Assembly: GCA_036926305.1 (NCBI GenBank)
Contig: JAXCHB010000005.1
Coordinates: forward strand, 2,933,001-2,997,000
Reading direction: 5' to 3'
Source of the DNA: Uropetala carovei
Lineage: Eukaryota; Arthropoda; Insecta; Odonata; Petaluridae
Length of the DNA: 64,000 bases
The translations under genes and the position numbers were made by a program. Below, one piece after another: positions 13,522 to 24,138 of the stretch. Below the pieces are notes generated by a model. It did not search any database, was not told where the DNA came from, and saw only the letters and a list, made by a program, of their open reading frames with translations. Every line of letters begins with the position of its first letter. Position 1 is the stretch's first letter.

Positions 13522-14154
13522 CAGGGGCGGATTAACGAATTTTCCGCCCTTAGGAACTATAAACTTTGCCGCCCCTGTACCAGGGGCGTAACTACGGTTT
13601 TGGGGTCACCACGCAAGTCAAGTTTTTGGGGCCCCCATTTATATAAAAATATATGAAATTATTATACCGTTTTGATTTTTATCGATATTTTTTTACGTTT
13701 TAATTCCAAAAATTTATTGAGACCTATAATTTTAACATTATAAGGATAGGACAAAATTCCAAACACTTGAGATGGGTATTTTCGTTTTAATTTCGAGCGA
13801 TGAAATCTTTCATTCCCATAAGGGTATTACTACTTCGGATACCTTACGGCAGATTACGGGATTGATTCCAAGTATTTTTGTAAGGCCCGAAATATCTTGG
13901 GGTCCCCACGCACTGCGTGGGCCTGCGCCCCCCCATGTTACGCGCCTGCCCTTTACCTATATAATATTTTTAAAAACTTTTTAAATAAAACATTTTTGAA
14001 TCCATTTACCTTCTCTAATTTATTTTTATTTGCATTTCAACATAGGTAGTTTAGTATAATAATTAAGTATTAAATTATACTTTTTAAATGCCGCCCCTTG
14101 AAATTTTCCGCCCTATGCAGGTGCCTAAAGTGTCTATCCGTAAATACGGCCCTG
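13522..14154. mobile_element. hAT-type MITE (outer), interrupted by another MITE
   Basis: The ends are CAGGGGCGGATTAACG and, reverse complemented from the right, CAGGGCCGTATTTACG. A second inverted pair, TTTTCCGCCC / GGGCGGAAAATTT, lies just inside. The flanking octamers AACTCCTT and AACTCCGG match at six of eight positions, as expected for an old hAT 8-bp duplication. The inner element at 13581-13948 splits it. Confidence 0.7.
13581..13948. mobile_element. hAT-type MITE (inner, younger), 368 bp
   Basis: The termini are CAGGGGCGTAACTACGG and CATGTTACGCGCCTG, the latter giving CAGGCGCGTAACATG when reversed. The flanks are CCCTGTAC and CCCTTTAC (seven of eight), an 8-bp target duplication lying inside the outer element. 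GGGGTCACC..ACGC and GGGGTCCCCACGC segments lie near the two ends. No transposase remains. Confidence 0.75.
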
Positions 14155-14162
14155 AACTCCGG

Positions 14163-14930
14163 ACTTATCAGTTTCTTTTTGTTCCTCGGTTCGGTTTTCG
14201 TCGTTTAAGCGGGAATCCGCGACTGAGTATCGGTCTCTCCTATCAGCTATTCCGAGATGCATTCTTCTTTTCGGCGAGCACAATAATCAGGCCCACATAG
14301 TCGTTGAATTTGATATTAAAAGGATTTGGTCGCGACGAACCCACGGATGCGATCGCACACGAAACAAATATTCCGTTAACTTTGTGCCCGCGAACGGAGA
14401 TTATCGAGTCCGACAGACCAAATCGCGAGGTTTTCAATCGGGAAATTTTCTCGTCATCATCCAAGTCTGTCGTTACGTACGCGTAATGGTTAGCAGATTG
14501 GATCGGTTGGAGATGACGCATTGGTTTTTCCTTTAACGCCCGTACTTTAATCCACAACAAATCGATTCAGTATTGAGGGAGATTAGTCTTAAATTTTTGT
14601 ATCTTCGGAAAGCCCATGATATAAATATAATTTTGATTGAAAAGGATGACATAACGCTATTTTTAAAGGAAATTCACGTCGTTTTAACGATAGATTCTAC
14701 GAATATACTATATTACATTGAAACCACCTAATTATCGACTCGCTAACAGCTATACAGATCATATCTTCTCGTTGTGTGTGATGGGGTTTGATCAGAAGGC
14801 GGTCAGATCCGTCATCTCCTAATGAACAAATCCGTATTTAGTGGCTCGTGGAGGGATTTACAAAAATATATTTTCAAACCAAGAGCGGGTATAGAAATTT
14901 CCTCCTATTTAGCCCAGGCCCTCTTAGAGG
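14163..14930. other. intergenic, no gene seen
   Basis: Open frames of 60-105 codons occur on both strands between 14243 and 14560, but they overlap each other and carry no recognisable domain. The local CpG content is somewhat raised. Confidence 0.4.
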
Positions 14931-14937
14931 TCTAGAG

Positions 14938-15564
14938 CAGTGGTCCTCAGGCAGATCTACCTGCGACCCCCTCTGTGCAGATGTTTGGTCGCCGCGACCC
15001 CCCATGATTTTTTGTAATGTAAAAAAAGGATTTCTCCGGAAATAGGAATTTAGGATAATGTGCTAAAATTTTACCACTGAAATTATTTTATTAACATTTT
15101 TTTAATGCGAATACGCACATTTTGAGATATTTATCATTACCGAGACGTATATACTTGTTATTTATTACATTGGATTAACATGTATTTTAAAAATTGTATA
15201 TATATATATAGGTTTAAAGAATTTTATTTATCTTTTAAACACAACTTGTCAATTCTGGGACACAGCTTACTTAGAACAAAACGTAATTCGCCATCAACAT
15301 CTATCAACTTGTTTCTCGCTTTACATTTAATTGACAATAAATTAGAAAATCCAAGTTCACAAAGATAAGTAGTGAGAGAAAAATATTGTCCCTTCATCGT
15401 TAACCAAAACTCTATTAAGCTCACACCAGAATCTAGCAACATTTTACATTGTATAGTTTTTGAATTGACTGTTCCACTACACCGTAGTCAAGGATTGAGA
15501 GAATGAGCAAAAAAATAGCTGAACTAACAAAGACTGCTAGCGACCCTATGTTTGAGGACCACTG
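14938..15564. mobile_element. internally deleted hAT transposon (ZBED5-like family), 627 bp
   Basis: The termini are CAGTGGTCCTCAGG and TGAGGACCACTG, near-perfect inverted repeats. Both flanks carry the identical octamer GTCTAGAG (14930-14937 and 15565-15572), a perfect hAT target duplication. The element retains the end of a transposase on the minus strand (15224-15442). The coding strand reads inward from the right terminus, with almost all of the gene deleted. Confidence 0.85.
15224..15442 (-). pseudogene. hAT transposase C-terminal fragment
   Basis: The fragment reads EFWLTMKGQYFSL, then TTYLCELGFSNLLSIKCKAR, then DVDGELRFVLSKLCPRIDKL. The FW / TTYLCE.GFS.L..IK.K.R / LR..LS...PRI pattern is the C-terminal hAT dimerisation region found in domesticated ZBED5/GTF2IRD2-type proteins and their parent transposons. 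The DDE catalytic core, the BED finger and a few residues between YF and the TTYLCE block are missing, so it is non-functional. Confidence 0.8.
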
Positions 15565-15572
15565 GTCTAGAG

Positions 15573-16252
15573 AGACCCGGGCCCCTGAGCATAATAAAAA
15601 CACAGGAAAACATAATAAGTCAATAGTTAACAAAAACAGAGATGTAGTTTGTTTATTTTTTATTTATAAAATGCTATTCTATCCTTTATCCATGCAAGTG
15701 TATCAATTTATGAGGAAAAATATAATTTTCATGCAATGTCACCGTTGATACCAAGCATGGCGAGTCCATTCAAACGCAAATTTAGGGTTCCCTTGAACTT
15801 GGGTCCCAGACCAAATAGCCCTCCTGGTCCCCTTCCTCTCACCTCCCCCGAGAGGTCCTGTTGTAAATGTAAGAGTGGACATGATGGTCTCAATTTCGCC
15901 TGAATAAAGTCGTTCGTCTGTCTGTCTTGAGCCCGCCACTTCCGGGAACCCTTATAAGAATATTTCTTTCTCTTGCCCTATGGACCTATTTTGTAACACA
16001 GAGTCAAGGAATTTTGCGCCGAGTGGCTTTAAGAATGAATCTACTGGATGGCAATGGGAGTATCCAAGAGGGTGGCGATCACCAATTCAACCCGTGGATT
16101 CGCAACTGCTGCTAGGTCCATTTTCTATTTGGGTTCTTCTAAAAAAATCGTTTTCATTATGTAGAGGTTGGTACACTCAGTAAAATGTACAAGTCGGCTT
16201 CCGCATTTGTTCCTTTCTACATAATACCCCCTCGTACCCTCTTCTGATTTAT
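15573..16252. other. intergenic, no gene seen
   Basis: No coding motif or inverted-repeat structure was found. Short overlapping frames here look incidental. Confidence 0.4.
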
Positions 16253-16570
16253 GCTAAAAATTTACATAAAAAATATTTATCATCATCATCAGCCCTTTTC
16301 AATCCATTGACGGACGAAAGCCTCCTCCCCCAACGACTTCCAGTTTTCCCTATCAACTGCCTCCCCCCTTCAAGTTGGCCCTAAGAACTTCACAAGCTCT
16401 GTTTTTCGCTAAAAATTTACATAAAAAATATTTGTTATCGTCATCATTATCAGCCCTTTCCAATCCATTAACGGCCGAAAGCCTCCTCCCCGAACTACTT
16501 CAAGTTTTCCCTAGCAGCTGCCTCCCCCCTCAAGTTGGCCCTAAGAACTTCACAAGCTCTCTGTTTTTCG
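16253..16570. repeat. tandem duplication, 155-bp unit, two copies
   Basis: GCTAAAAATTTACATAAAAA starts at 16253 and again at 16408. Each unit continues through CATCATCATCAGCCC-like sequence, CAATCCATT.ACGG, GAAAGCCTCCTCCCC and TTGGCCCTAAGAACTTCAC, ending CTGTTTTTCG. The copies differ by scattered substitutions and small indels. The ATCATCATCAGCCC start resembles the (ATG)n-type 3' tails of some arthropod non-LTR elements, read in reverse. Confidence 0.8.
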
Positions 16571-19500
16571 GTCTTCTTTTCAAAAATATAGTGATACAAT
16601 TATGTATACCTCACTAAATTATGAAATCAGAATAAAATATAACTTTTATCGAAATGATGCAAATAAAAAAATTATCAGATATATATATATATATAAATAC
16701 TACGGAAGAGGACAGGTAAGTAAGGATATTTAGGGCAATTAGGTGTTGAAGGAAACCCAGTGAACACTTACCGGAAGTAGAGCCGCTGCGGTGTTGGAGA
16801 GAGACATTAGTAGAGGTTAGAGCTTTCGGGATGATCCCTTCGTCAGCACAAGATATACATACATACATACATACACACATATATATATATATATAGAGGA
16901 AGGGCTAAAAACCTCTGAGCACCTCCTCCCCTCACTCTCCCTATTATGTTTGATCAGATTTTCAGTTCAGCAAACGGTTAGAATGTGAGGTCGATACCAA
17001 GAGGAAGTTACTACTTCAACGATTGCCAAAGAATTATTGTTTCGTAACAGTAACGACGCGTGGACTATCGTGTCCGTAGGCTATTACTAGCCTTAACTAC
17101 GTCTCTCCTTGAACTCGTCCCAGACCATCGAGGTGTTTAACACGATTGGGAGAATGAGATTGAGATAAAATTTTTAAACTTTTGCCAATTGCCTACTATC
17201 GTTCAATAGCACGTGATATGTGTCGTCGTCGCTGTGGGTCCATTCCGATATGGTATTTTCTTTATTATGGACGTTGTCCAGGGCCGGATACAGGTAAAGG
17301 CGAATTGGGAAACCTGGCTATTTTTTTATTTCGTTATTGTTGGTATACTTGGTTCAATAAATTTTTCCTCGACCATCAATCCGACAATTATGCTGAAAGG
17401 TTTCATTTTAGTCAGTGCCAATAAAATTTGGCTTAATTAATATTGTTCAGTCGGAGGCAGAAAAAAATCACTTCATTTTTGTTTCAGAGGTATCAATACT
17501 TCGAAACAATGTATTGCTTCATCATTTACAACAATTCCTCCTTCTCATCTTTCGGTCGTCACCGTTTACTTTCATACAGGCTCAGACCTTGGTGTTAATG
17601 TAAAACAAAGCGTCTTTCCCGCTAGCACACAATATTAGCCGTATTTTACACGAAAACAATAATTTATTCAATACTTTAAAGTAATTAAATCTAAAATTAC
17701 ATATTTTTAATTCTATGCAAACATTTTATATGTAATCATGGAAAAATAGTCGTTTTCTTCATATAATTGCACGTATTATTAAAATAATAAGAAAGATTCT
17801 CGTGTATAGGATGCCATTTGAGTTCATCTCGCCCGACATCTTGGAGAATGTGGTCACGCGCTTACGTTTAGGTATCATAATGGTAATGTATGCATCTGAA
17901 ATGCTGGTCGTTATTTTGTTTTTGCTCTAGCGATAATCTCGGTGTGTTTATTTCTACAGCAAATATTATTATAACATTCCTTCAACAGTTTGCGGCATTG
18001 TATTTGGAAAATTCCGCACGGGATTCAAAATTGATTGAGCGGGATCAGTTTAAGGTTCGTACGAAATAAATGTACGGGAATCGATCTATTTTTATTCAGG
18101 ATAATTTAAAATAAAAATATTTTTTTTGACATGGAGGATACAGGAATTACCTATTTACATTTTTTCACGGGAAAGTTTACGGAATTTGTTCGTATTTTCC
18201 TTGACATTTATAATAGGTCGATCCCAGAGAGTTATTTACAGACATTTTCACGTAATTTGGATTTATGTAAGAAGTATCATAAAACCGAGGGAAAAAGTTC
18301 CGAGAACTCTTAGAAGTCAAAAGCAGCCTTTTTTTTGCCTTTAATGGAGCGCAGTCCGCATTCCTAGAATAGCTCGACATAAAGATTCCTTTAAAATGGC
18401 GTCTTTACCTTGGTTGTAGAAATGATTTCTAGTTAAACTAAAGTGTCGTCCGCTACGAAGAAAAGACGGAAGTTTATCGCTTGCTCTATCCGTCAAGCTG
18501 TTTGTGTAAATTGAGTTCTTTCGCGCACCCGCGGTGAATACATCTTTCCCCGAGAAGGAGACATTACCCCAAACCTCGATGTGAAAGCGCATTTGATCGT
18601 CTGCGTCATAGCCCAGTTTTGCGTAGCAGCACCGTTTCTATAGAGATTATCATCTTTATCGCCCGAGATTTTCTTTTTTTTATACGTCTCCGGACTGGTT
18701 TCTTCATCTGTGAATATTAAACCGTTTTTACATGTTCGTTCAACTGTCTAAAAAGGAATGTAGGTACTTTTTCTTGCTAGTCATTTACAGGGTTCGTCGG
18801 TGACTGGTTATAAACTTGATTATGATGATGTTTCCTCCTTGATAAAGAAGCTTTGTTCTGTAAGTTGGCGAAATGTCTAAAGAATGAATGTTTCCATTTT
18901 ATATTAGAAGTTGAACACTAATTCTCATTAGTGTTAATAACTTCGTCCATTCATAATTTCTTTAGTTTCATTAAATTTTTTCAAATAATTACTTTCCAGT
19001 CGAAGGCTTGTTTGAACTTGGTTCGCAAATGGTTGCTTTTGGAATAATTGAATAAATAAGGAGTGAAATTCGGAAGTGAAATGTTTCAGAGTAGATGTAA
19101 TAGAACGCACGCCAATGGTATTTATTTTTTGTATGGTATTCTATTGAATGTTATAAGAATTTCCTTTCACGTGCTTAAGGCATTTTTGTTTTTAAAATCC
19201 TTTAATGATGTTGGGTTTCAACACTTTTGAGATTTTCCCTAAACGAGCTTTTTCCCTATATCATTCATCAGGCGCGTTCGTGACGTATTTCCTGACTTCA
19301 TCCATTGTATCTAAAAGAGCTAATCCTACATAGAATTCACGTTTCAAGAAATTGTTTCTCGCGTCTTATTATAAACAGTCGTAAGATTATCGCGCGAATA
19401 TTTTGCGAGAGAAATCAGAAAGTTAACACTTTGTTTCTGGACGAGTGGCAGGCCTGATTGGACGATACGTCCCAAGTCGTTTTCGCCAATTATTTTTGTT

Positions 19501-22500
19501 CGACGAAATCTTTAAAAAATTCCGAATCTCATCAAAACAAATCCAGTGTGTAAAAGGTCCGATTCATTCCTGCCGACAGACAGACGGAGATGTCTACGAT
19601 AATAACGCACTTTTTCTTTCGAGAAACTCCTGCTTATAAAAAGAGTGAGAGAGAAGGACCTCTCTTTGAGTTCACTCCGTAACGGAAGACGCGACAGCTC
19701 ACGTGAAACTATTCCCGTAGGTACTAAATCGTGAGAAACCGGAATCACGACTAGGACTTACCCTTTTGAAAATGGCAAAGTTGGATCGGTGATACCATCA
19801 GAGGGAATTAAAAAAATAAAAACCTTTTAGTTAGCAAAGCCTTTTTCGGCAACTGCGAATCTTACCTGTGAGGAATTTCGGGCACGTTTTACAGGAAAAG
19901 GACCGTCACAAAGGAAAAGAATTAAGTCATCGCTGCAGCATGGGACAAAACCAGAATTAATTTATGGAGGCCTTCCGTGTGTGCGTGCGTGTATGTAGAC
20001 GAGGCTGCCATAAAAGGTTTCACGCGACCTTTTCATCTCAAACGATCTAAACTCATAGTTAAGTTCAAACCGATTATTTTACGCTTTCGATTCAATATTG
20101 CGGGTTTATAATTGTAAGAAGCCTACTAGTAGGCGGCGTTTAACGGTTTCCGGTCCATAAATCCCGTAAGAATGGAGGGATCCAACTATTTTGGCGGCGA
20201 CTTTCATGTTGGAAGTACGTCTGATTCATTCCGTGCGCTGTGAAAGTGACTCGTTAAAGCGCGGAGCGGGTTTTACCCTGCCTAGTTTTTTCGCACACGC
20301 AGAGATTTCCAAAAAATAATGCAACAATGGCTACGTATGCGTTTCATTTTGAATGAAAACTAGCCGACCTGCTCGGCGCATCGTGCCTTAAATGTCGGTC
20401 AGGGTTCAGGAGATGCAGACAAAGAAAAGAGGTTTTATTTCCTTTGTTAGTACTCTTCATACGCAATCGGTAACGGTAACTCATCGTTATATATGCATCA
20501 CTTAGGAGTTTTTTATTACCTCTGAAAACAATAACGCTCTAATATGATTTGTTGTACTAAAAATTATTTTGTATTTTACGGCGACCTTAGAAAGTATGAA
20601 AAACCCTACACAACACAGAATTGAATTTAGGACACGTGATTGTGATGGTATTAATAAAAGGGGAACTTAATGTTCGGTGTGTACGCCTTTCACCTACCAC
20701 GATTAGTGTTTTTTAAAATACTCGTTGACTTTGTGCCAAGGCGAATCCGGAATGTTTGATTTCAAATATACCAGCGTAAATTCTAGTAAAATTAGTTATA
20801 TTAATTTTAATTTTCTATCTTTTGTAGTTGATTTGTTAACAGTGATTAACAGAGACTTCAGCTTTCGATTCCGTGCGAGCGCATTACAGACTTTAAATTA
20901 AACGATATTATAAATATGGTAGGTAATACCAGTATCAGAATGCTTAGAAATGTATGCTTAATTGTATCTGTTCGCACTAAATTCCTATTCTGTTTACCTT
21001 ACTAAGCTAACTAAAGTTCTTCGAGGCCGGTGCTAACTCATCGGATATACGTATGTAAATAAACGAGTTTGAACTGTGATAAGTCATAGCGTTGCATATA
21101 ACCAGATTAATATATGCCTGCTTTCTATTATCTATCAATGCAAATCTCATAGAATGTTTATTTTTATCAATGTGCAGTTCCTTTACCGCCTGGTCGTGTG
21201 ACTGATAGGCAACAATTTAAGTCGGGGTGAACAACTGACTTAGACAAACAAAGAAATAAGTCGCAAGAACTTTTATTTTAGAGATTATTGACGATATTTT
21301 GGTCCCAGATGGTCGTTCCGTTACATATATTTTTGACTAACAGTATAACCTAATGCTTTAGATAAAGCGGTATTATATTTTTTCAAATCAGTTTTTATCA
21401 TTTATTATATTATAAATGGTCACTTCAAAAGCACTTGCGAATTACAAAGGAAGAGTGCATTGTCGCTATAAATACTTATTACTAGGCAGAAAATTCTCAT
21501 GAAGTAGCAAGTGGAATCGGCTTTTAATTTCTAAAGCAAGCTCCGGCAGCCTCTATTAAGTATAAGATTAGGGCACAAGTTTGAAAAAAAAACCGGATTC
21601 GCTTTTGATGAATCACCATCAGGGCGGACTACATTCGTCAAAGGCAACATGACGTGATTGATCGACTTGACTACCTATATTCGCAGAATCTCGAATCAAT
21701 TAAGCGCTGGTGATCAAACTGATTGTGAAATCAGTCAACAAACTGTACGTAAATTTACAGCTGCGTTACTGTCGGAATACCATGCGCATGGAAATCGGAT
21801 TGAAGTTTGGGTATTTTTAAGGATCAACTCGTTGAAAGATGATAGTGTTTTATGACGGGTCTCGAATGAAAAGGCGGGATTTTTTAATAAAAATTAGCGA
21901 TTATTTTTAAGAAAGTCGTCGTTTTAGAATGAAAATGAGGCTTAAAAATTTAAAAGGTTAACTTTATTCTAAGCGTATGCTACTATTATGTCGATCTTAA
22001 GAATCCGACGAAATAAGCCTTCCATTTTATCGAATTCCACACCGTCCATTTGTTTTCTTCATTATAAATTTCATCATAAAAAGGCGAAATAGGTATACAG
22101 TCGAATCTCTACAAGTCGAACTTTAAGGAAATTGCAAAACTGTTCGTGTTATAAAAACATCTCCGAAACGACGAAAATTCTCGTTTCATTTATACATATT
22201 CGCGTTATAAAGGATATCTCGAAAATTTGTATTCTCTCCATTTGAGGATATAAAAGGCGACGAGTTCGTACTGTTATGGTTCGCGGAGTCTCTCTCTCTC
22301 CCCCTCCCTCCCTCTCTCTCTCCGGTTTCAGGTAAATAGGATGCTTGTGGAATCTTCGCAATTTCCTCTCGTCGTAAATAATGTCCGGTGGGTGGCATAA
22401 ATCCATCCTCTTTTCCGCCAGGTCGACACCTTTGCTGCAGTGCAGTATCTCTAATGCCGTCTTCGGGTTCAAACCTTCCTTGTCTGTCCATGGAGTAAGG

Positions 22501-22960
22501 ACTTTTTTCAAAGTAAGGGTCACGGTCACTATCCGTTAGTCCCTTAACGTTCAACGAGGGCCACGATGCAGAGGGAGTTGAAGGTATTCCGCTACAGACT
22601 CAAATATTGCTCGATTCTACAGGAAATTATAAAATAACTAAATTCATCGATAGAGGTTAACGTCGTGTTAAAAATGAACTATAATTTTTCCCAATTGAGT
22701 TGGAGTTTTCTGTCCTGATCGACAGTGTTAAACAAAACCTGCGTATCCTCAACTTCCGCTTAAGATCTCGTTTATATTTTGGACACAAAGCTCACCTAAG
22801 GAATTTCTCCTCTCCTAAATATCATTAGTGATTACGAAACATCAACTAAATAATTACGTTAAATCTTCTAAAATCGAGAAATCAATACATATATTAATTA
22901 TATTTAACTGAACCTGAATCAATAGGTACAAGGAAACAAAATTACTTATGTGAAGTTGGG
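16571..22960. other. intergenic, no gene seen; microsatellites and one repeat copy
   Basis: No conserved protein segment was recognised on either strand. The stretch holds an AT microsatellite (about 16679-16695), CATA/AT repeats (16855-16897), a solitary hAT-like end CAGGGCCGGATACAG (17279), a 14-bp perfect palindrome GCCTACTAGTAGGC (20121-20134), and a CT microsatellite (22288-22322). Two open frames at 22149-22554 on the minus strand are unrecognised. Confidence 0.5.
21564..21722 (+). repeat. interspersed repeat, copy B (related to 8648-8825)
   Basis: It starts AAGATTAGGGCACAAGTTTG followed by an A9 run, and later has TTCGCAGAATCTCGAATCAA, collinear with the 8.65-kb copy. Divergence is high, so it is an old family with no visible coding capacity. 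Confidence 0.45.
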
Positions 22961-22983
22961 GAAGAAGAAACATTCTTAATTTG

Positions 22984-23041
22984 ACTGGGAATCGAGCCCG
23001 GATTTCCCACTTGCCGTGAAGGTGCTTTAACTAAGCAACAT
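22984..23041 (-). repeat. tRNA-like sequence, probable SINE head
   Basis: On the minus strand it reads GTTGCTTAGTTAAAGCACC (degenerate A-box), then CGGCAAGTGGGAAATC, then GGGCTCGATTCCCAG (B-box GGCTCGATTCC). The spacing fits a tRNA-type pol III promoter, but the acceptor stem is not paired. A tRNA-derived SINE remnant is more likely than a working tRNA gene. Confidence 0.5.
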
Positions 23042-23672
23042 TTGTGATTAGCCTTATGCATTCACGTATAAAAGCTACATTTCCTCACATTCCATCTTGT
23101 TAAATTACTTATACAAATGGATACTTTTATATAATTTCATTAATTTCCTCGCAGCACACTGCTACTAAAAACATTTTCATTTAGAATACTAAAATTAAAC
23201 AAGATAATTTAGTAGATACATATGTTGTTAGTCAAAGAACTTATGCCCGCTGCACGATTACAGGGTATATTTAATTACGGAGCACTGACGGCAATTTATT
23301 TGAAATAAGAGTTTGGAGGAAAACAACACTTTTTTTTGAGCCGCATAAAAAATAATTTTTACTGCACCAAGCAGCTGGGAAGAAAGTTTGAAAGTCAACG
23401 GTTAGAAGAATACGGGCGTGAAACTCTCTTCACGAGGCTGTAAAAGAATATATCCGAGTCGTTTTTTTTTATGGGCGTAGTAACGAACGGAGGGTCAACT
23501 TCCTTTTTAGCCCCATCCGCCATATTCTTCAACGTCTTTTTAGCGCGGTTGAGGAAAGCAAGCAATATCACAGCCTTCGGCAATTTCACGAGGACTCGTC
23601 CCATTGAGAGGTTTCGTGTTAATGAATCGATTTAGATTAGACAGCCTTGAGAAAAAAGTTTAATGTCTATAC

Positions 23673-23985
23673 CAGAGGGTCTCACATCCAAATTGAAGGA
23701 GAGCAAAACACATGGTTTCGAAGTACATATATAGCCGGCTGCATGCGTTCGTTTCGAAATATACAGCGGACCTTATAATGATTTAGATGAAATAAAAAAG
23801 CATACTACTCAAAATGGTGTATAACGCAATTATTAAACAATCTGTCATTGAATTACTGATGATTAAAACGCATTTGTTAGTCCTCTTTGTCTCTTTCATC
23901 AACTTTCAATTGATTTAAAACCTGGAGTTGGCCGCATTTTATGAATTGGCGGGCCACATGCGGCCAGTGTGTTTGAGACCCCTTG
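23673..23985. mobile_element. hAT-type MITE, degraded
   Basis: The left end CAGAGGGTCTCACA pairs with the reverse complement of the right end, CAAGGGGTCTCAAACAC. A GGCGGGCCACATGCGGCC segment near the right end is typical of this class. The flanking octamers GTCTATAC and CCTGCATA no longer match. Confidence 0.6.
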
Positions 23986-23999
23986 CCTGCATATGTATA

Positions 24000-24138
24000 T
24001 AGTCGTACCTCGATAATTATAACGCCAATAATTATAATTTTCGACGAGTCAAATAGATATTTTTTAACTCGAATTTTCGATAACTCGAACTAATTCAGTG
24101 GTCCCTCGAAGTTCGAGCTATCGAGGCTCGGTTGTATT
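24000..24138. mobile_element. short pogo-like MITE
   Basis: The left arm CGTACCTCGATAATTATAACG and the reversed right arm CCGAGCCTCGATAGCTCGAAC share CCTCGATA, with repeated TCGA-rich motifs inward. The flanks are TA-rich. The length is about 140 bp with no coding capacity. Confidence 0.5.

Noticed and set aside
17279..17293. hAT-like terminus CAGGGCCGGATACAG
   Set aside because: No partner terminus or 8-bp duplication was found within reach.
22149..22554. Two overlapping minus-strand frames of 122-126 codons
   Set aside because: No family resemblance, non-ATG openings, and both cross a CT microsatellite. A real exon cannot be excluded but is unsupported.
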